From NCBI RefSeq assembly GCF_001293685.1, contig NZ_BCAG01000003.1, positions 2,396,501 through 2,460,500 of the forward strand: a stretch of 64,000 nucleotides of DNA, given 5' to 3'. The position numbers and the translations under genes were made by a program. The notes under the pieces are model-generated. The model searched no databases and was not told where the DNA came from. It saw nothing but the letters and a program-made list of their open reading frames with translations. How positions within the stretch are numbered: the stretch's first letter is position 1; each line of letters opens with the position of its first letter. The DNA comes from Desulfatitalea tepidiphila. GTDB lineage: Bacteria; Desulfobacterota; Desulfobacteria; Desulfobacterales; Desulfosarcinaceae. Shown here piece after piece: positions 50,549-58,827 of the stretch.

Positions 50549-50916
50549 CCATCAACTGACCAACTACATCGGCTGGCAGCTGCACGGCACTTGGGGCGGC
50601 ATTGCTGACCACCAATGTCACCTTTGTGCCCTGCTTTTTCTTCATCTTTGCCGGTGCGCCGTTTATCGAGGCCATGGCCGGTAACCAGCGGCTGCAGGCC
50701 GCGCTCACCGGGGTCACCGCGACGGTCGTGGGGGTGGTGCTCAATCTGGCGGTCTGGTTCGGACACAAGGTGATGTTACCTGACGGCAGCGCAGACATAT
50801 TTGCGATTGTCTCCGCGGTCGTATCCCTGGTGCTGCTGCAGAAGTTTCACTCCCCAATCCATTATCTGGTCCCCATTGGCGCGGTGATGGGGGTGATTCG
50901 AAACCTATTTCTTTGA
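50541..50916 (+). pseudogene. Chromate transporter (ChrA) remnant with internal deletion
   Basis: The first frame reads EAHQLTNYIGWQLHGTWGGI, the signature of the N-terminal ChrA half. At about 50599 the reading frame shifts and continues as TNVTFVPCFFFIFAGAPFIE, the matching signature of the C-terminal half, through VVGVVLNLAVWFGHKVMLP to a stop at 50916. The intervening about 200 residues are absent, so a deletion joined the two homologous halves. No transporter function is possible. Confidence 0.75.
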
Positions 50917-51260
50917 CGTCTGGCCACATATATTTACCCAGCCTGAACTGTACATCCAGAGACGATGGCACGGTCCGCGGGTGCTCTGACCGAGGAAAAC
51001 AACCGGTAAGAAATATGAGGTTGCATATGCGAATATGCAGCCAGGACCGTACAAAATGTGATTTAATGTGATCAAATAGTAAATTGATATCGACAACTTG
51101 CCGAATTCATGATCAATCTAGGAACTCCGGCCTTCGGCACCATCGATTTCGAAGCCTGCTATATCAATAGTAGGCTTTCGTTTTTGTTGGAAATTCCGCC
51201 TATTTTGACCCGATCCGTCTCTTACACACCAGGCTTACATAATCTGGCAGACGGAGGTGA
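50917..51260. other. Intergenic stretch with hairpins
   Basis: TGCATAT-GCGA-ATATGCA near 51024-51041 is a perfect small hairpin. A terminator-like hairpin follows at 51152-51186. No coding sequence was recognised. Confidence 0.4.
51152..51186 (+). terminator. Rho-independent terminator
   Basis: AAGCCTGCTAT and ATAGTAGGCTT pair around ATCA and are followed by TCGTTTTTG. The stem is perfect over 11 bases. Confidence 0.7.
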
Positions 51261-51512
51261 TCAAATGAAGCGCCCCACCCCTTCCCCGTTGCTAAGAAGC
51301 AAACTTGCAAAAGTGTGGCAGATGTCATGGAAACGCAATTCTCTGATACCGGCCCTTTTTAGCACCCTTTTGAATACCCTCCGGACATGATTTTGTTCCA
51401 TGGGCTTTCCGTCGCGATGGAAAACGACCTCAATCGGTTCACCCTTCCCCAACTTACCGGAAATAAAGTTGATTAATCCCATGAACTCCAAGCAGAACCC
51501 CTGTGATTTCAA
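51261..51512 (-). pseudogene. Tyrosine recombinase fragment with mutated active site
   Basis: About 80 residues with HRDGKPMEQNHVRRVFKRVL and RFHDICHTFASLLLSNGE, the region around the H-x-x-R box of phage-type integrases. The usual HDLRHTFAS is HDICHTFAS, so the catalytic Arg is Cys. Neither the N-terminal domain nor the catalytic Tyr is present. Dead fragment. Confidence 0.8.
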
Positions 51513-51857
51513 GATCGCTTTCCCGCACTCCAGAGATCAAGAAAGTCGATGGTGTTTTAGGTTCTGAGTGAGTTGCACGAGTCCGGTCTGGTGAATTCTA
51601 CTGGCACCGCCCAGGGTAAGCAAAAAGGGGAAAAGGGTGCATATAGGGTGTAAATTGAAGCATAAAACTCGCACCCTTTCCGTTTTCACCATAATAATTT
51701 CAGCATGTTATAAGCCCCATAGCAATCCGACCTTCAGCACTATTTTTTAATAATATCAATTTGTTATTAGTTATCTCTGAGTGCCCAAACGGAAAGTGGT
51801 ACCTTTTGATGATCCCAATCACTGGTACCTTTTCGGATGACACGAGGGGAGATACTA
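51513..51857. other. Intergenic stretch with repeats before a recombinase remnant
   Basis: GGAAAAGGGTGC (about 51628-51640) and GCACCCTTTCC (about 51672-51682) form an imperfect hairpin. GGTACCTTTT occurs twice, at 51798-51807 and 51824-51833, 26 bp apart, each followed by a GATGA motif, immediately upstream of the recombinase-like start. These may be arm-type binding repeats. No gene was recognised. Confidence 0.4.
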
Positions 51858-52343
51858 ATGCCGGTTTATTTGTTTCAGAGGTCAACTCGCTATTACCTTC
51901 GGGCCCACATCCCGGGGGACCTTCAACCCCTATTTCAAGTCGCTGAATTCCGCTATTCCCTGAAAACCGCAGAGCTTCGGCAAGCCCGTCACCGTTGTCG
52001 GTTGATCATTCCCTTCATCCATTCTATGTTCACAACCCTAAGAGCAGCTGTTTTCAATACGGAGGATTCAATGCCCAGCTCGTTATCGCCTGAAAAGCTG
52101 AAACGAATGATTAGCAAGTATGTAATTGACTCGCTTGCCTGGGAGGATAGCTATGGCGGGGCGGCGGTTGGCTATGTCACCGCCATTCAAATGATCGGTG
52201 CGGCCAAGACAGTTCTGGTCACCACCACGGCTCCCATCCTTGTATTGCCGTTTTGGATCATATTTCTCAAAGAAAGGCCCGGCGACACCACCGTAGCAGG
52301 TGTTTTATCCTGCATTGTCGGCATATGTTGCGTAGCCTTATAG
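51858..52343 (+). pseudogene. Chimeric ORF: integrase N-terminus joined to EamA transporter C-terminus
   Basis: From ATG 51858 the protein reads MPVYLFQRSTRYYLRAHIPG, an integrase-associated N-terminal domain, to about residue 90. After SLAWEDS it changes to GYVTAIQMIGAAKTVLVTTT and PFWIIFLKERPG, the C-terminal helices of an EamA-family drug/metabolite transporter, and stops at 52343. The two halves are unrelated, so recombination joined two broken genes in frame. No sensible function is expected. Confidence 0.75.
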
Positions 52344-52439
52344 GCCGACCAAGGCTTCGACCCCTGGCCGGCACATGATCGTGCACGCTGACAGAGGATA
52401 TAGTATGATGTCCAAGTCAGTTGCCGAACTGCAATTGGA

Positions 52440-52605
52440 TCTGGTGATGATCGAATCCCTTTTTCGACCGCAAGTCAGCGATGCAAACCTTTTTTTCGAG
52501 GCTCAGTTCAAAACATTAAATTACTGCCGCAGTATACGGAATGCATCGACTCGATCCAGGATGTCTCATTTTTCATTGACACATTCCGGTTCAAGATAGA
52601 TGCTT
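52440..52605 (+). pseudogene. IS3-family transposase (OrfB) fragment
   Basis: FRPQVSDANLFFEAQFKTLN followed, after a one-base frameshift, by PQYTECIDSIQDVSFFIDTF matches the conserved integrase-core segment of IS3-group OrfB proteins (RP-VS-DN-.SEA-FKTLKY-P). Upstream and downstream parts are missing. This is an insertion sequence trace. Confidence 0.65.
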
Positions 52606-52653
52606 CACATACTGTAGAACGGCACCCTTTCAATGTCTTACATGAATTGAGGC

Positions 52654-53229
52654 ATGGCGTCGATGCTGCGAATGATTGTAGTGGCGGTCGGGATGTCCAT
52701 ACTCACATTTCTCGCGGGCTGCGTGATGCATGAATCCTACGGTGGCCCCGAAGTACCAGGAGCCGACCTTGCTGTTGTTAAGGGATATTGGCGGTATATG
52801 GTCCTTTATGACGAGGAGTTGCATATCGTGTCGGTCGACGGGAGTCGTGAGGACCGGAAGAGCGGCTGGCCTTACGCCTACTCTATTAGCCTGCCATCGG
52901 GCCGACATTGGCTTCAACTTGCCATCCTGCGCAATAGTGGCCTGATTGCCCGGTGCGCATTCGAGTGGACATTCGAGGCAGGGCATCACTATAAGCTGCA
53001 ACGCGTCCAGCATGATCAGCTCCTTCTGGCGCATCCCACTTCGGCACATTTCCCCGCCTCGATATCAATGGTTGTTACCGCCCCATCCCAACCAACGCAG
53101 CAGCTGAGCGCGCCTACAGTGTGCGGTAATGGGCCGTTTTGTCGCCGGGACTCGGACTGCCCAAAGCAGTCCTGCTGTCAATTTGACGAAGGCTTCCAGT
53201 TCGGAATCTGTGGACCCCGCGAACGCTAA
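52654..53229 (+). CDS. Integron cassette gene: lipoprotein with Cys-rich C-terminus
   Basis: 191 aa, family not recognised. A signal sequence ending in the lipobox FLAGC predicts an envelope lipoprotein. The middle resembles a beta-rich domain (SGRHWLQLAILRNSGLIARC), and the C-terminus is cysteine-rich (CGNGPFCRRDSDCPKQSCCQ), suggesting disulfides or a metal site. It is the first gene of the cassette array; its stop codon overlaps the attC site that follows. The ribosome binding site is weak and the 5' cassette boundary was not found. Confidence 0.65.
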   Translation: MASMLRMIVVAVGMSILTFLAGCVMHESYGGPEVPGADLAVVKGYWRYMVLYDEELHIVSVDGSREDRKSGWPYAYSISLPSGRHWLQLAILRNSGLIARCAFEWTFEAGHHYKLQRVQHDQLLLAHPTSAHFPASISMVVTAPSQPTQQLSAPTVCGNGPFCRRDSDCPKQSCCQFDEGFQFGICGPRER

Positions 53230-53297
53230 CATCATGCTTTGCTCGGACAGGTGCTCCGCTGCCGCCGCGCACCTGCCGGCAAGCGCGACCGTTGGGC
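53224..53297 (+). repeat. Integron attC site 1
   Basis: Begins CGCTAAC and ends with the core GTTGGGC, 74 bp apart. Inside, GCTT..CAGGTGC and GCACCTG..AAGC form the imperfect stem with extrahelical bases that is typical of attC hairpins. It separates the first and second cassette genes. Confidence 0.7.
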
Positions 53298-53315
53298 TAA
53301 TTGTCGGAAATGCAT

Positions 53316-54104
53316 ATGACACGGTACTTCATCTCAATTACAGCGATAGCCTTGTTGGGTTGCGCGGCGCTCTCGGCCTGCGGCACTACCGGAGTCACGT
53401 CGCACTTCACTTTGCGTCTGGACCTGCCCAGAGACGGGAAAGTCGCTGCCGATGTACATGTCGCGTCGGCTGCAATGGCTGAGGATGCCGCTTTTCTCAA
53501 CGTTGTCAGGGTCCAACCATGGGGTAGGTTCGGACCCGATGACTTGAGGAATATTGAGCAGTCCCTACGGGATACGATCGCACCACACCTTGCGGAAACG
53601 TTGCGCCCCGGAGATGTAAAGATAGACCTTCATCTCGTGGTACGACGTTATGTTGTCAGCATTAGCAACACGGCCGGAGCTGTGATAGCCTGCGTGGTGT
53701 GGGCGGCAACGACCCCCAAAGGCTCCGTGATCTATGAGGAGCAATTCTATGCATCGGACGCAGCCTACTTAGTCACCACCATCGGGCTCATCAAAGACTC
53801 TGTCCACAAAGCCATTGTCCGTAGGATTGCGACAACGGCCTTGGCGATAGCTCAAGATTCTGCCGCTAACATACAGTCGATAAAGTTCGATAAGACCTCA
53901 ACATCGTTCGAAGAGTCAGCTGCCCGCCTGCCGAAGACGATGGTGTCGCTGGGTGATCCGAGCCTTATGGTGTTCCCTGAACTCGCCTTAGGCGTGGTCG
54001 GGCTGCTTACCCCGTCGGGAGTCTCGACAGTTGAATGGAGGGTGGCTGACCCGTCTGGGGCTTTCGACTGGACTGGGTATTTGAATAAGCTCTACGGGCC
54101 ATAG
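53316..54104 (+). CDS. Integron cassette gene: hypothetical lipoprotein
   Basis: About 262 aa from ATG 53316 (ATG 53310 and TTG 53301 are in frame). A signal sequence MTRYFISITAIALLGCAALS with a second lipobox LSAC predicts a lipoprotein. The rest is a mixed alpha/beta protein (LHLVVRRYVVSISNTAGAVI, YEEQFYASDAAYLV) with a DUF4410-like look, which is not certain. It fills the second cassette, with attC sites on both sides. Confidence 0.65.
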   Translation: MTRYFISITAIALLGCAALSACGTTGVTSHFTLRLDLPRDGKVAADVHVASAAMAEDAAFLNVVRVQPWGRFGPDDLRNIEQSLRDTIAPHLAETLRPGDVKIDLHLVVRRYVVSISNTAGAVIACVVWAATTPKGSVIYEEQFYASDAAYLVTTIGLIKDSVHKAIVRRIATTALAIAQDSAANIQSIKFDKTSTSFEESAARLPKTMVSLGDPSLMVFPELALGVVGLLTPSGVSTVEWRVADPSGAFDWTGYLNKLYGP

Positions 54105-54109
54105 CATAT

Positions 54110-54224
54110 CTGTAACTTCTGCAGGCAGCCAGGGCCGTGCCAATTTAGACAGGTCAAAGCAGGTTGAAATCAAATTTCACAAGGTCCACGGTAAAACTGG
54201 CTGCTGCTGACCTTAACGTTCGGC
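54110..54224 (+). repeat. Integron attC site 2
   Basis: Runs from CTGTAAC to GTTCGGC, 115 bp. GCAGCCAG (54125-54132) pairs with CTGGCTGC (54197-54204), giving the long imperfect stem expected of attC. It lies six bases after the stop codon of the second cassette gene and 13 bases before the start of the third. Confidence 0.7.
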
Positions 54225-54237
54225 AATAGGAGGAAAA

Positions 54238-54576
54238 ATGCGAAACGCGACTTCTATGAAGTGTTTATCGATCTTCTTCTTTGCCGCAGGAGGCGCGTTG
54301 TTGTGGACCTTCGCCGGGAGACCAATCGAACATCTCCTAATAGATTATGGTTTCTCTTATTCACCTGACTTCGGCCAGACTCTATCGCTTTTGGTGTTGT
54401 ACTACATCCTTTGGTTTCCCACGATTTCCATCGGTATAATCCTCTTCCCAGCAGCTCTCTCCGGCGAGTGTCCTCTCATTCTCTATAGTACCAATGGTGC
54501 CTTTTGGGGATTCATAAGCTTCATGGCTTTGCGAATTTTTGGAAACCGGAGGAGAAGAAGGAACGTGAAGGAGTGA
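54238..54576 (+). CDS. Integron cassette gene: small membrane protein
   Basis: 112 aa, ATG 54238 preceded by AGGAGG. Two or three hydrophobic segments (CLSIFFFAAGGALLWTFAG, LSLLVLYYILWFPTISIGII, AFWGFISFMALRIFG) and a basic C-terminal tail predict an inner-membrane protein. No family is recognised. It occupies the third cassette, between attC2 and attC3. Confidence 0.7.
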   Translation: MRNATSMKCLSIFFFAAGGALLWTFAGRPIEHLLIDYGFSYSPDFGQTLSLLVLYYILWFPTISIGIILFPAALSGECPLILYSTNGAFWGFISFMALRIFGNRRRRRNVKE

Positions 54577-54605
54577 ATCCTTAATGATCTCAGTGAGCAA
54601 CCAAT

Positions 54606-54665
54606 GCCGAACATAACGCTCCAGTGGGCGCCATAATGCCGTGCAGCTTAGGCAGAGCGTTCGGC
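54606..54665 (+). repeat. Integron attC site 3, canonical
   Basis: Starts GCCGAAC and ends GTTCGGC, perfect complements, 60 bp apart, with inner arms AACGCTC / GAGCGTT. This is the clearest attC of the three and fits the 57-141 bp size range. Confidence 0.85.
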
Positions 54666-54766
54666 CTATCCTGATATAAGCGCACCTAACTTATGCAGGG
54701 CCACTCTATTTGTCTTTCCCCCGGCATCACCTTGCGGTATGAGTGAAAGATCCAAGGAGGATCCTG

Positions 54767-54910
54767 ATGCAGAAGCATGACTCAAAATTGGTCCGCGAGA
54801 AGATCCACATGCCGGCAATCCTGATAGCCAAGATCGATCGCATCGCCCGGGAGAAGGGCATATCGTTTTCTAAGGTCGTACGACAATCACGACAGCGTCC
54901 GTTTGAATAG
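54767..54910 (+). pseudogene. Ribbon-helix-helix protein, truncated
   Basis: ATG 54767 follows AAGGAGG. The 47-residue frame reads KIHMPAILIAKIDRIAREKG then ISFSKVVRQ, the pattern of CopG/Arc-type ribbon-helix-helix proteins, and then runs into the 3' end of the ABC permease on the other strand. The usual C-terminal helix is lost, so this is probably a 5' gene fragment joined to the exporter gene. Confidence 0.5.
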
Positions 54911-56005
54911 CATGATGGCCGTAGACATCATCAAGGCGGTAAATATTAGAAGAAAAAGCAAATCGGCCCAGACGGCCCCTACACCAATCCCCTTGAAAAG
55001 AACCGACTTCAGGGCCGCTACTGCATAAGCTTAGGGATTAATTGTAGCAAAGAGTTTCAACCATTCAGGAAAGCTGGCAATGGGATACACCGCCCCGCTT
55101 GGGAAAAAAAGAATTACATTCATAAAACCGCTGATGATGCCCACGACTCTTGGATGGCGCAGGCGGCCCAGTAGGACGAACATCAAGCTTAGCAAACTCA
55201 TGGTCGTTAACACAATTATAAGCAGCAGCAAAGCGAAGTGGCCGAAAGTTCGGGAAAAAGATATGCCGGTGATCAGCATGCCGACCGTCATGATGAAAAC
55301 GGCAATAATTGTGGTCACTGTAAGCCCGCTGATGATGAGGCCTCCCACGATGTCGCCTTTGGACAACGGTGTCAACATATAGCTTTCATCGACGCCGAGA
55401 AAGCGATCCATCACCAGGTTAAAGGCTCCCGTGGTCTGGGTGCCCAGAAAAATGGCCATGATGATCACGCCTGGCACAAGGGACTGGCGGTAGTCCACCT
55501 GCTGATACAAGTTGATATCATTGAGTTGGGGGCTGCCGAAATCCTCCCTTAGGGGTACATAGGTCAAAGCGATTGCCCGCAGCGCGCCGGTCACGACATT
55601 GCGGATGGTTTCCGAAGAAATACCGTCTGTGTTGTCCAGGAAAAGCGCCACTTCCGGGGCGGCCTTGACCGCTTTTTTTTTGCTGAAATCCATGGGGATG
55701 ATCAGGCAAGCCTTGTAGCGCCCCTGACGGACATTGCGAATGGCCTGGTTTTCGTCGCTGGTCTGATCCAGCGTCACTGTTTTAGGACCTTTGACCAAGG
55801 CACGCAGGTTGTCCATCAGGCGTTGCGACCATTCTGCTCCGTCTTGGTCGACCACTACTATCGGTAGGCCTTGCAGCTTGCCCTGGAAAGAATTGCCCAG
55901 AATAACCAGGTAGATAATCGGCAGCAGGATGCTCATGGCCAAGGTGATCGGATTGCGTCGGAATTTTTTCAAATCCCGTTCGATGACAGCCAACAATCGG
56001 ATCAT
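54887..56005 (-). pseudogene. ABC-2 type permease interrupted by an in-frame TAA
   Basis: The first 324 residues are a typical ABC-2 exporter permease: one N-terminal helix, a large extracytoplasmic loop (GLPIVVVDQDGAEWSQRLMD) and five helices. After FATINP a TAA (55031-55033) occurs. The same frame then continues AYAVAALKSVLFKG, a last transmembrane helix FLLIFTALMMSTAIMLFKR and a TGA at 54887. The full length of about 372 aa fits the family. A single nonsense mutation has therefore removed the last helix; a shortened protein may still be made from the ATG at 56005. Confidence 0.75.
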
Positions 56006-56070
56006 AGAGCCTCCCGGTATCTCGGCCTACGAAAAAAGTATAGAATTACATCATGCACCAGATGTCAATC

Positions 56071-57081
56071 TCATCTCCCCAACTTTTGGGGCAACCCCGC
56101 CCCGATGAGCCTGCTGACTTTGCGGGCTTCTTCTTCCCGGATGGATTTGCCGGTATAATGAATGAAAACATCTTCCAGGGATTGTTCATGGGCCGACACC
56201 GATGCAAGTTCACCCCCTGCCGCAAGAACGGTTTCGATAAGAGCGGGCAGGTGGCGGGCCGCACTATCTACAAACACACGAATGACACCGTCTTCTGGAG
56301 CGACTTTATGAACGAAGGGCAAGGCTGTAATGCTTTGCGCAAGGATGTCGGAAGAGTTTTCAACCGCCAGTGCGATTACATCGTTTCCCGGTATGGCTGC
56401 CTTGAGATCGGCCACCGTTCCAAGAGCGATGATTCTACCGGCATCGATAATGGCCACGCGCTGGCAAAGGCTTTCGGCCTCATCCATGTAATGGGTGGTC
56501 AGAAAAATCGTCATGCCTTCTTCCTGTTGCAGGTCGCGCACAAACTGCCAAACCACCCGCCTAGACTGGGGATCCAGGCCGATGGTCGGCTCATCCAGAA
56601 AGAGGATTTTGGGATGATGCACCAAAACACGGGCAATCTCCAGACGCCGGCGCATACCACCTGAATATGTGGCCACCAGGTTCCCGGCCCTGGCGGTCAA
56701 CCCGACTTTCTCGAGCAAAACGGCGATCCGCTTGCGCCGCTCTTTTGCAGGAATGCTGTAAAAACGGCCGTAAATATCCATGTTCTCAATGGCGGTGAGA
56801 TCCAGATCGCTGGTCATGGCCTGCGGCACCACGCCGATCTCCCGCCTCACCGCTGCTGCCTGCGTAAGGACATCCCAGCACCCCACCCGTGCTAAGCCGG
56901 AACTGGGCTTTAGCAGGGGTGTCAACATGCGGATCAAGGTGGTCTTGCCTGCCCCGTTTGGACCGAGAAAACCGAAAATTTCTCCGGCCGGTACTTCGAA
57001 GCTGATATTGTCCACTGCTTTCAGCGCACCGAATTTTTTGGTCAGGGCGGAGACCTCGACGGCTTTTGGCGGCTGGTTCAT
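56071..57081 (-). CDS. ABC transporter ATP-binding protein
   Basis: 336 aa with Walker A GPNGAGKTT, Q-loop VVPQA, signature YSGGMRRRLEIARVL, Walker B ILFLDEPTIGLD and switch His in FLTTHYMDEAE. The C-terminal about 90 residues are the DrrA-like extension found in drug and lipid exporters. It overlaps the adaptor stop codon by four bases and is followed by the permease, forming an adaptor-ATPase-permease exporter operon like YhiI/RbbA or YbhGFSR systems. Only this gene of the three is undamaged. Confidence 0.93.
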   Translation of the reverse strand: MNQPPKAVEVSALTKKFGALKAVDNISFEVPAGEIFGFLGPNGAGKTTLIRMLTPLLKPSSGLARVGCWDVLTQAAAVRREIGVVPQAMTSDLDLTAIENMDIYGRFYSIPAKERRKRIAVLLEKVGLTARAGNLVATYSGGMRRRLEIARVLVHHPKILFLDEPTIGLDPQSRRVVWQFVRDLQQEEGMTIFLTTHYMDEAESLCQRVAIIDAGRIIALGTVADLKAAIPGNDVIALAVENSSDILAQSITALPFVHKVAPEDGVIRVFVDSAARHLPALIETVLAAGGELASVSAHEQSLEDVFIHYTGKSIREEEARKVSRLIGAGLPQKLGR

Positions 57082-57911
57082 GGGCGTTCCTTTAGGGCAG
57101 TGTCCACCATCACACTCATGCCGGGCTCGAGGACCCCGTCATTGCGGTCGATGCCGATTTTAACCTTGAAAGTTTTGATGTCCTGCCGCCCTCTGGATAC
57201 ATCCCGCTGTGTGGCAAAATCGGCGAGCTGGCCGATCTCAACGACCCGGCCGGCAAATTCGGGTTCATCCTTTGACTGGACACGGATCACGGCATTGGCC
57301 TGCAATGTGAGGTCCGCCACAATGGATGCTTCGACATCCACACGAACGTATAGGTTCGCCATGTCGACGAGGGTCATCAACGCCACGCCAGGGGCGGTCG
57401 TTTCCCCAGGTTCCACAGCAAGGTAAACCACAGTAGCGTCCATTGGACATGTGATCAGGGCTTGGGCAAGCTTGGCTTGCGACACCGATAGTTGTGCCTC
57501 GATCACGTTCAGGTTCGCCCGGGCCGATGCCAGCAGGTCTACGGCGTTCTGCAGCCGGGCGGTCGCCTCCGTCTTAGCCGCTCTGGCGGCGGCCAATCCC
57601 GCCCTGGCGGCATCCGTATTGGCGGCGGTCTGGTAGGCCGTGTCGGATAGATCCAGGGCTGCCCTGGAGATCACTTGCCCCTTAAAAAGTTCTTGGGCGC
57701 GCGTCCACTCGCGTTCGGCGTCCTCAAGATTGATCCGAGACTTTGCCAAATCAGCGGCGGCGCTTTTTATCTTGGCCTCGCTAGCAGCAACCTCCGCTCG
57801 GGCACTCTCAACCGAAGAAGCATACACCTGGATGTCGACCCGGGCTTTTTCCAACGACGCTTTGGCTTGGGACACAGCGGCTTCCAGCTCATCGTTTTCT
57901 ATCTCTATCAA
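57078..57911 (-). pseudogene. HlyD-family adaptor, N-terminally truncated
   Basis: The frame encodes the coiled-coil and C-terminal parts of a periplasmic adaptor: NDELEAAVSQAKASLEKARV, a long Ala-rich helical hairpin, TCPMDATVVYLAVEPGETTA (second lipoyl half) and GVLEPGMSVMVDTAL. Upstream codons continue as NRVRKNQVLIEIEN to about 57950, but no ATG, signal peptide or membrane anchor is found before a stop codon. Translation from TTG 57911 would leave the protein in the cytoplasm. Confidence 0.7.
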
Positions 57912-58044
57912 GACCTGATTCTTGCGTACGCGGTTCGAAGGCCATTGATATAGAAGCGGTAAGTTGTATTGTTGTATTTAAAAGTCATTTGAGGCGAATT
58001 GAATACCAAAGATGACCGCAATGACGCTGTCAAAAGGATAAAAG

Positions 58045-58290
58045 ATGTTAAAGATGCGGGCCATTTCAAATGGATCGCCGCAAAAAATTATCGGCCAACT
58101 AAAGGCATTTTTTGGAGATAAGGGATTGGGCTTGAAACTGGTGTTGGATACGGACTCTCATCTTGTTTTTAGAGATCCTGTAGGGTACGTCATCACTACA
58201 TTGCACACCGCTGACAATCAGACCTCCGTGATAATTGAGACACGCGAATGGGAATACTTTGTACGCAGGTTTTTGGACCGCCTTGAATAA
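58045..58290 (+). CDS. Small hypothetical protein, 81 aa
   Basis: ATG 58045 follows AAAGGATAAAAG. The protein is mixed alpha/beta (QKIIGQLKAFFGDKGLGLKL, YVITTLHTADNQTSVIIETR, EWEYFVRRFLDRLE). No signal or membrane segment. No family is recognised. It is alone between the exporter operon and the hydrolase. Confidence 0.55.
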   Translation: MLKMRAISNGSPQKIIGQLKAFFGDKGLGLKLVLDTDSHLVFRDPVGYVITTLHTADNQTSVIIETREWEYFVRRFLDRLE

Positions 58291-58827
58291 TAGATTGCTG
58301 GACGATTCTTTTTTGCCTCGATCTATTGAATCCTAACCAAACGGTGACAAAACCGGAATATAGAGGCGCGCCTCAAGTTCAGATGCCGTCCCTGCCTTAG
58401 TAGATATTTAAAATCTAACGGTTCATTTGGTTTGCTGAGTTCAGACAGACTGGAACTGTGACACCGGTTTCTTTGATGCCTGGGCACCCCTAAACCGCAA
58501 ACAGTCAGCGAAGAGCAAGGCGTTTATCCCCTGGGAACACAGCTCATTTGAAATACTTGGCCACTAACCGAAAAACCGACATGATCAGATACCCACCGTC
58601 CAGTGCATGGATGAAACTGTTGCAGATATCGGTATATGTTGCGCAGCCTCATAGGCCGGGTGGGCGCTTCGGCCGGTGCCAGACGACGTTCGTTGATCAA
58701 GGGAGCCAGTTGCATTTCTCATCGTTTTTGAATTAAATGGTGTCCCAATCGGTCCACCATGATTGTTTACCTCGTTTGGGATATGTCAAAGAAGGGATTC
58801 TTTCAGAGTTCAGAAAGGAAAACCGGT
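58291..58827. other. Intergenic stretch with a transporter-gene tail
   Basis: Mostly featureless. At about 58625-58665 the plus strand ATCGGTATATGTTGCGCAG, followed by CCTCATAGGCCG, closely resembles the end of the EamA fragment at 52316-52347. It is probably another short remnant of the same gene type. No complete gene was seen. Confidence 0.4.

Noticed and set aside
31851-55033. Stop-codon recoding as explanation for in-frame TAA codons in two genes
   Set aside because: Both stops are TAA, intact genes in the window also end in TAA, and known recoding in related bacteria uses TAG or TGA. Nonsense mutation in decaying genes is simpler.
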